From: Rhabdothermincola sediminis
GTDB lineage: Bacteria > Actinomycetota > Acidimicrobiia > Acidimicrobiales > Acidimicrobilacustridaceae
Direction of reading: 5' to 3'
NCBI RefSeq assembly: GCF_014805525.1
Contig: NZ_JACFSZ010000008.1
Span: 62,001 to 126,000 of the forward strand
Length of the DNA stretch: 64,000 nt
How positions within the stretch are numbered: position 1 is the stretch's first letter; each line of letters begins with the position of its first letter. Both the position numbers and the translations under genes were made by a program. Below are positions 59,166-64,000 of this stretch, one piece after another. Below the pieces are notes generated by a model. That model was given only the letters and a program-made list of their open reading frames with translations, ran no database searches and was not told the origin of the DNA.

Positions 59166-59800
59166 TGCCGGTGGACGATCCGCTCTTCCCGGTGAACCTG
59201 CGGCTCACCGGGCGTCGATGCCTGGTGGTCGGCGGTGGGCGGGTCGCGCAACAGAAGGTGGAGGCCCTGCTGGAGGCGGGAGCGGCGGTCCATGTCGTGG
59301 CCCCGGCGGTCAGTGACGTGATCCGGGCGCTGCCGGGGGTCACGTGGGACGAACGGCCCTACCGGGAGGGAGACGTCGCGGGGTACCGGTTGGTGATCAC
59401 GGCGACCGGCGATCGCGAGGTGGACCGGGCGGTGTACCTGGACGGCGAGACCCACGGGGTCTGGGTGAACAGCGCGGACGACCCCGACCACTGCGCGTTC
59501 ACCCTTCCCGCTCGGCTGCGCCGCGGTCGCCTGCTGCTCGCGGTGTCCACCGCCGGGAGCAGCCCCGCGGTCGCCACGTGGCTGCGTCGGCGGCTCGAAC
59601 GCGAGATCGGGCCCGAGTACGGCGAGCTGGTGGAGCTGGTCGCCGAAGAGCGGGAACGGATCCGAGCCGAGGGGCGCTCGACCGAGGAGGTCGATTGGCA
59701 AAGGGCCCTGGACTCGGGAATGCTGGAGCTCATCCGCGAGGGTCGCCTCGCCGAAGCCAAGGAGCGCCTCCAGGCGTGTCTCTCGTCGTCATCGGCCTGA
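59165..59800 (+). CDS. Precorrin-2 dehydrogenase/sirohydrochlorin ferrochelatase-like protein
   Basis: The 211-aa protein begins PVNLRLTGRRCLVVGGGRVAQQKVEALLEAGA, the CysG N-terminal NAD-binding start, with VITATGDREVDRAV and STAGSSPAVATWLRRRLE. It oxidises precorrin-2 and may insert Fe, giving siroheme precursors. The first ATG overlaps the rex stop (TGATG), and its own end overlaps hemA by 25 bases. Linked to hemA in several bacteria. Confidence 0.88.
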   Translation: MPVDDPLFPVNLRLTGRRCLVVGGGRVAQQKVEALLEAGAAVHVVAPAVSDVIRALPGVTWDERPYREGDVAGYRLVITATGDREVDRAVYLDGETHGVWVNSADDPDHCAFTLPARLRRGRLLLAVSTAGSSPAVATWLRRRLEREIGPEYGELVELVAEERERIRAEGRSTEEVDWQRALDSGMLELIREGRLAEAKERLQACLSSSSA

Positions 59801-61035
59801 ACCACCGGACCGTCCCGCTCGATCTCCTCGAGCGCATGACGATCGACGAGTCGCGACTCCCCAAGGCCCTCCACGACGTCGCCTCCCGGGAGTTCGTGAG
59901 CGAGGCCGTCGTACTGTCGACCTGCAACCGCACCGAGATCTACGTCCTCGCCGAGCGGTTCCACCCCGCCTACCACGACATCCGCAACTTCCTCTCCGAA
60001 GTCGCCTACCTGCCACCCGAGGAGTTCAGCGATCACCTCTACGTCCACTACGACGACGACGCGGTCCACCACCTGTTCGCCGTCGCTGCGGGGATCGACT
60101 CCGCCGTGGTCGGCGAGGCCGAGATCCTCGGGCAGGTTCGAGCGGCGTGGGAGCGGGCCCGCGACGAGGGCACCAGTGGTGCGGCGCTCAACATGCTGTT
60201 CCGGCATGCGCTCGAAGTCGGCAAGCGCGCCCGCAGCGAGACCGGCATCTCGCGCAGCATCGTGTCCGTGTCGACCGCAGCGGTGGCCATGGCCGCCGAC
60301 CGGCTCGGCAGCCTCGAGGGCCGGCGGGTGCTCGTGCTGGGCGCGGGCGACATGGGCGAAGGCATGGTACGAGCGCTGGTGCAGCGGGGTGTCGGGGACC
60401 TGTTCGTCGCCAACCGCACCTGGGAGCGGGCGCTGGAGCTGGCCACCCGGGTGGGGGGAACGGCCGTTCGGCTGGCCGAGCTGAACGAGACCCTCGCCAC
60501 CGTCGACCTGCTGCTCACCGGAACGGGCGCCAGCTCGATCATGCTCGAGCACGGGGACCTGGCCCGAGTGATGCGGGCTCGCCCGGGCCGGCCGTTGCTC
60601 GTGGTCGACGTGGCGGTACCCCGCGACGTCGATCCGGGCGCAGCGGAGCTGGCAGGCGTCACCCTGCTGGACATGGACGACCTGCGCGCCTTCGCCTCGG
60701 CGGGGATGGCCGAGCGGCGGCGCGAGGTGACCGCCGTCGAGCGCATCATCGCCGAGGAGCTCGAGCGGTTCACGGCGCTCAGCACCGCTCGGGAGGTCGC
60801 ACCGCTGATCGCCGCGCTCCACGACAAGGCCGAAGCCGTCCGGACAGCCGAGCTGGAGCGGTTCTCGGCCCGGCTTTCGGCACTCGATCCCGTGGCGCGG
60901 GAGGTCGTCGAGGCGCTGACCAGAGGGCTCGTGGCGAAGTTGCTGCACGAGCCCACCGTTGGGCTCAAGGGAGCTGCCGGGACTCCTCGGGGCGAGCGGC
61001 TGGCCGAAGCGGTCCGTGACCTGTTCGATCTCTGA
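59776..61035 (+). CDS. hemA: Glutamyl-tRNA reductase
   Basis: The 419-aa protein begins LVVIGLNHRTVPLDLLE, has the catalytic Cys50 in LSTCNRTEIY, GEAEILGQVR, the NADPH-binding VLVLGAGDMGEGM and the V-shaped dimer helix near the end (REVVEALTRGLVAKLLHEP). It reduces glutamyl-tRNA-Glu to glutamate-1-semialdehyde, the first committed step of tetrapyrrole synthesis. GTG 59776 restores the family N-terminus. Confidence 0.96.
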   Translation: MSLVVIGLNHRTVPLDLLERMTIDESRLPKALHDVASREFVSEAVVLSTCNRTEIYVLAERFHPAYHDIRNFLSEVAYLPPEEFSDHLYVHYDDDAVHHLFAVAAGIDSAVVGEAEILGQVRAAWERARDEGTSGAALNMLFRHALEVGKRARSETGISRSIVSVSTAAVAMAADRLGSLEGRRVLVLGAGDMGEGMVRALVQRGVGDLFVANRTWERALELATRVGGTAVRLAELNETLATVDLLLTGTGASSIMLEHGDLARVMRARPGRPLLVVDVAVPRDVDPGAAELAGVTLLDMDDLRAFASAGMAERRREVTAVERIIAEELERFTALSTAREVAPLIAALHDKAEAVRTAELERFSARLSALDPVAREVVEALTRGLVAKLLHEPTVGLKGAAGTPRGERLAEAVRDLFDL

Positions 61036-61059
61036 CCGGCAGGGACGGATCGCCACCAC

Positions 61060-61983
61060 GTGAGCGAGGCCGCCGTGCGGATCGCCACCCGGGGCAGTGC
61101 CCTGGCGCGCTGGCAAGCCGAGCACGCGGCGCGGCTGCTCCGGCGGGCTGCGACCGCGGCCGGGCTGGAGCTCGAGGCCGAGCTGGTGGTGGTGGAGACC
61201 ACGGCCGATCGGCGGCTCGACATCCCGATCCCGGAGATTGGTGGCAAGGGGGTCTTCGTGAAGGAGGTCCAAGCCGCCCTGCTGGATGGCCGAGCCGACG
61301 TGGCGGTGCACTCGGCCAAGGACCTGCCGTCGACGACCCCGGACGGCTTGGTGCTGGCGGCCGTTCCCCAGCGAGCGGATCCCCGTGACGCGCTGGTGGG
61401 CTACACGTTGGCGAGTCTGCCTCGGGGCGCGGTGGTGGCGAGCGGGTCGCTCCGCCGTCGCGCCCAGCTCGCCGCGCTGCGCCCGGATCTGGTCTTCGAG
61501 GGTCTGCGGGGGAACATCGCCACCCGCCTGGAGAAGATCCCGCCCGGCGGGGCGATCGTGATGGCGGTGGCGGCGATCGTGCGGCTGGGCATCGACCTGG
61601 CCGGCATCGACCACGAGATCCTTGCGCCGTCGGTGATGGTCCCCCAGGTCGGCCAGGGAGCGCTGGCCATCGAGTGCCGCTCTGACGAAGCGAGCCTGCG
61701 CGACCGGTTACGTGCTGTGGAGCACGCGGCCTCCCGCACCGCGGTCGATGCCGAGCGGGCGTTCCTCGCCGAGCTCGGCGGTGACTGCGGCCTGCCGGCG
61801 GGTGCCTATGCCACCGTCGACGACCGCACCGGGATGATCACCCTGGAGGGCATGCTCGCCGCGCCCGACGGCAGCACCGTGCTGCGCCACGTGGCAGCCG
61901 GCACCGATGCGGTGGCGGTGGGTCGGGCCGTCGCCCGGCACCTCCTCCACGAGGAGGGGGGAGCCGCACTCCTCCCGGGCTGA
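61060..61983 (+). CDS. hemC: Hydroxymethylbilane synthase (porphobilinogen deaminase)
   Basis: The 307-aa protein starts VRIATRGSALARWQAEHAARLL, contains FVKEVQAALLDGRADVAVHSAKDLP, a SLRRRAQLAALRPDL segment and the cofactor Cys in GGDCGLPAGAYA. It polymerises four porphobilinogens to hydroxymethylbilane. GTG 61060, 24 bases after hemA. It completes the early haem pathway part of the cluster; hemD and hemB are not seen in the window. Confidence 0.95.
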   Translation: MSEAAVRIATRGSALARWQAEHAARLLRRAATAAGLELEAELVVVETTADRRLDIPIPEIGGKGVFVKEVQAALLDGRADVAVHSAKDLPSTTPDGLVLAAVPQRADPRDALVGYTLASLPRGAVVASGSLRRRAQLAALRPDLVFEGLRGNIATRLEKIPPGGAIVMAVAAIVRLGIDLAGIDHEILAPSVMVPQVGQGALAIECRSDEASLRDRLRAVEHAASRTAVDAERAFLAELGGDCGLPAGAYATVDDRTGMITLEGMLAAPDGSTVLRHVAAGTDAVAVGRAVARHLLHEEGGAALLPG

Positions 61984-61988
61984 ACGGC

Positions 61989-62813
61989 TCAGAGCGTGAG
62001 CTCCCATCCGTCGTGGGCGAGCACCACCTCGCCGCCGAACTCGGTCGCGGCAGCGTCGATCCAGTCCTGCTCGGTTCCGGGCGCGGGGGAAGGGATGGGA
62101 TGGGTGAGCACCAGCGTCCCCACGCCGGCGCGCGCCGCGGTGCGGGCTGCGTCCTCGATACTGGAGTGGTATCCGAGGATGTCCTGCAGGCGTGGGACCG
62201 GGATGCTCTCCACCAGCGGGCGGTGCAGCACGGTCTGTACGTACACGTCCGCCCCGGCGCAGAGCCGGTCGAGGCCTTCGCAGGGCACCGTGTCGCCGGC
62301 GATGACGATCGAGTGCCCATCCGCCTCGACGCGGTAGCCGACCGTCGGGTGCACGGGCCGGTGGTCGGTGGGCTCGCAGGTGATGCGGATCCTGCCCTCG
62401 TCGAACACGATGCCGGACGTCGCCTCGGTCACCTGGCACTCGGGCTCCCATTCCAGGTCGGGATGGTGGGCGAGCCGGTAGCCGATGTCGTCCTCGAGCA
62501 TGGCGAGGGTGCGCCGGACGAAGCGTTCGGTGCCCGGCGGCCCGTACACGGGCAGCGGGCGTGGTGTGAGTGACATCGCCCAGCGCATGGTCACGACGTC
62601 GTTGAAGTCGGTGACGTGGTCGCTGTGGAGGTGGGTCAACAGGACCGCCGCCAAGCCCGCGGGCAGCACACCCGTGGCCGCGGCCCGCATCAGCACGCCT
62701 CGCCCGCAATCGAACAAGAAGTCGAGGCCTGCGGCTCTCACCAGCGTGGCGGGCCCGGCGCGGTGCGGGTCCGGGAGGGGGTTGCCGGTGCCGAGGGTCA
62801 CGAGCTGCACCAC
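61989..62813 (-). CDS. MBL-fold hydrolase, RNase Z/phosphonate-lyase-like
   Basis: The 274-aa protein starts VTLGTGNPLPDPHRAGPATLV and has the zinc motif LTHLHSDHVTDF plus VIAGDTVPCEG and a late His in ILGYHSSIEDA and LTHPIPSP. The LGTGNPxPDPxR start is shared with the ELAC/arylsulfatase-like MBL groups. Substrate unknown. GTG 62813 is preferred over upstream GTG 62879. Confidence 0.85.
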   Translation of the reverse strand: MVQLVTLGTGNPLPDPHRAGPATLVRAAGLDFLFDCGRGVLMRAAATGVLPAGLAAVLLTHLHSDHVTDFNDVVTMRWAMSLTPRPLPVYGPPGTERFVRRTLAMLEDDIGYRLAHHPDLEWEPECQVTEATSGIVFDEGRIRITCEPTDHRPVHPTVGYRVEADGHSIVIAGDTVPCEGLDRLCAGADVYVQTVLHRPLVESIPVPRLQDILGYHSSIEDAARTAARAGVGTLVLTHPIPSPAPGTEQDWIDAAATEFGGEVVLAHDGWELTL

Positions 62814-62883
62814 CCGACCGTAGGAACTTGCAGCCTGACTGTCAATAGTTCGCGGGGACAGGCTCTGCGATGCTTGCACCGCG

Positions 62884-63540
62884 ATGGACGAGACGAGTGG
62901 AGCGTCGGTGACGAGCGGGACGACCGAGCCGTACGGCGAGGTCGGTGTCGGGCCTCACCCCGAGCCGTGGCCGGACGACCCTCGCTTCGATCCGGAGCTG
63001 CTGCGCCACGGCGATCGCCGCAACGTCGTGGATCGCTACCGCTACTGGACGCGGGAGGCGATCGTGGCGGACCTCGATGCGCGCCGCCACCCGTTCCACG
63101 TCGCCATCGAGAACTGGCAGCACGACATGAACATCGGCGCCGTGGTCCGCAACGCCAATGCGTTCCTCGCCGGCGAGGTGCACATCATCGGTCGGCGCCG
63201 CTGGAACCGGCGGGGGGCGATGGTCACCGACCGGTACCAGCATCTTCGTCACCACGACACGATCGAGGACTTCGCCGGCTGGGCACGGGGAGAGGGGCTG
63301 TCCGTCATCGGCATCGACAACCTGCCGGGCTCGGTGCCCCTGGAGCGGGTGCAGCTGCCCCGACGGTGCGCCCTGCTCTTCGGACAGGAGGGGCCTGGTC
63401 TGTCGGGCGCGGCCCGTGCCGCGTGCTCGATGGTGTGCTCGATCACCCAGTTCGGCTCCACCCGGTCCATCAATGCCGGGGTGGCGTCGGGTATCGCCAT
63501 GCACACGTGGATCCGTCAGCACGCGGACCTGCCGAGCTGA
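62884..63540 (+). CDS. SPOUT-family RNA methyltransferase (TrmH/SpoU-like)
   Basis: The 218-aa protein has the SpoU knot motifs NIGAVVRNANAFLAGEVHII, CALLFGQEGPGLSGAARAA and STRSINAGVASGIAMH, which bind SAM and methylate ribose 2'-OH of tRNA or rRNA. The N-terminal 75 residues are a variable extension. Start ATG 62884, 70 bases from the divergent MBL gene. The RNA target is unknown. Confidence 0.9.
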   Translation: MDETSGASVTSGTTEPYGEVGVGPHPEPWPDDPRFDPELLRHGDRRNVVDRYRYWTREAIVADLDARRHPFHVAIENWQHDMNIGAVVRNANAFLAGEVHIIGRRRWNRRGAMVTDRYQHLRHHDTIEDFAGWARGEGLSVIGIDNLPGSVPLERVQLPRRCALLFGQEGPGLSGAARAACSMVCSITQFGSTRSINAGVASGIAMHTWIRQHADLPS

Positions 63541-63567
63541 CCGCGCCGGGCAGCCCAGGGCCGGCTC

Positions 63568-64000
63568 TCAGGCCAGCAACGCGGCGATCGTGCGGTGCAT
63601 CGCCCGCCGGGCGGCCGCAGCCGACAGTCCAGCGCTGCGCACGGTATCCCACCATGCCCAGCTGGTGGTGGCATCGAGTGCTGCCAGCAGCTCCCGCCGT
63701 GCCCCGACCGGCAGCGCGCGCAGCTCGGGACGGAACACCTCGGTGAGCTGGCGCCGGTTGTGCGCGAGCACCTGGTCGCGGCGCTCCCGCAGTGCCGGTG
63801 AGAACGGCTCGTGCAGCATCGCGGCCCGGCGGAAGGGGGTGATCCACTCGAACAGGGCCGCCCGCTGCTCGACCAGCTCGTCGATGCGCTCGGGGAGCGC
63901 GCGTGCCGCGTCGATCGGCCTGACACGCTCGACCACCCGCTCGCTCTGGCGCTCTGCCACCGCCGCCAGGAGCGCCTCGAGATCGTCGAAGTGGTGGTAG
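63568..64000 (-). CDS. TetR-family regulator, N-terminal part missing
   Basis: The minus-strand frame is open to the window edge; its first residues read YHHFDDLEALLAAVAERQ, the end of a TetR HTH (usually YYHFxSKEALL). The 143 residues kept are the ligand-binding helices (WITPFRRAAMLHEPF, LAALDATTSWAWWDTVR). TetR members of this kind control export or metabolism genes. The DNA-binding domain lies beyond base 64000. Confidence 0.8.
   Translation of the reverse strand, partial: YHHFDDLEALLAAVAERQSERVVERVRPIDAARALPERIDELVEQRAALFEWITPFRRAAMLHEPFSPALRERRDQVLAHNRRQLTEVFRPELRALPVGARRELLAALDATTSWAWWDTVRSAGLSAAAARRAMHRTIAALLA

Noticed and set aside
59359-61614. Very long open frame on the minus strand (751 codons) opposite hemA and hemC
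   Set aside because: It is a high-GC shadow; the plus strand encodes hemA and hemC with all catalytic motifs, and the minus translation is rich in H/R/G without any domain.

Overview
The window is about 70% GC, densely packed, and reads as chromosome of a high-GC actinobacterium, most likely class Acidimicrobiia. The reasons are a mycothiol glycosyltransferase (mshA) next to an XRE regulator and a YbjN protein, proC followed by a 64-aa excisionase-type HTH protein, a rex-hemA-hemC cluster, a tRNA without encoded CCA, heavy GTG start use with many 4-bp stop/start overlaps, secreted proteins with C-terminal 'RILDSR' repeats, and an RsiG-like anti-sigma factor. No phage, IS element or CRISPR array is visible. 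The taxonomic call is inference from gene content.

Layout. 1-4.5 kb: end of a flavin reductase gene, an aldehyde dehydrogenase, a metallo-beta-lactamase-fold hydrolase coupled to oligoribonuclease, and a pentapeptide-repeat lipoprotein. 4.7-18.5 kb: a large secreted repeat protein and a Wzx/Wzy-type exopolysaccharide locus (polymerase, three GT4 glycosyltransferases, heparinase-like lyase, sulfotransferase, flippase, chain-length regulator); the five genes after wzz form one chain of 4-bp overlaps on the minus strand. 18.6-21.4 kb: dUTPase, a degenerate RsbW-like ATPase-fold protein, a stand-alone LigD/LigC-type DNA ligase and an SDR.

21.4-33.5 kb is the most unusual part: a stress/dormancy island around a response regulator very like mycobacterial DevR/DosR. 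It holds three universal stress proteins (one tandem), two FMN split-barrel proteins, a CtpE-like P-type ATPase, a long hibernation factor with doubled C-terminal domain (Rv0079-like), a cupredoxin-multicopper oxidase fusion, a Cys-containing degenerate receiver protein and a DsbB/TlpA pair. Three divergent promoters in the island carry sites close to the DosR box GGACTTNNGNCCCT (two match 11 of 12 defined positions, one 10 of 12).

33.5-41.6 kb: bounded by two copies of a 49-bp palindromic repeat. It starts with a graveyard around tRNA-Lys(TTT): a truncated secreted protein, a methyltransferase with an internal deletion, and a PadR fragment without its DNA-binding domain. An intact methyltransferase, an enoyl-CoA hydratase/dienoyl-CoA-reductase-like pair, and a lipid-linked glycan module (PIG-V-like mannosyltransferase, GT2, YdjC deacetylase, methyltransferase) follow. 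41.7-46.5 kb: a secreted beta-propeller protein with three 126-aa repeats, a histidine phosphatase, a MoaD-like protein with a tail beyond Gly-Gly, a CdsA-like membrane protein and the RsiG-like protein.

46.5-64 kb: a housekeeping block partly colinear with mycobacterial Rv0474-Rv0510: XRE regulator, mshA, YbjN, MFS, proC, excisionase-type HTH, SAM hydroxide adenosyltransferase with a 29-aa membrane microprotein, a lipoprotein, an ABC-2 exporter, a CAP protein, an acyl-CoA ligase, then rex (with a Rex operator), a precorrin-2 dehydrogenase-like gene, hemA and hemC, a second MBL protein, a SPOUT RNA methyltransferase and the start-less end of a TetR gene. No gene-free stretch exceeds 300 bases; the longest (33515-33805, 291 bases) contains one 49-bp repeat and nothing else I recognise.
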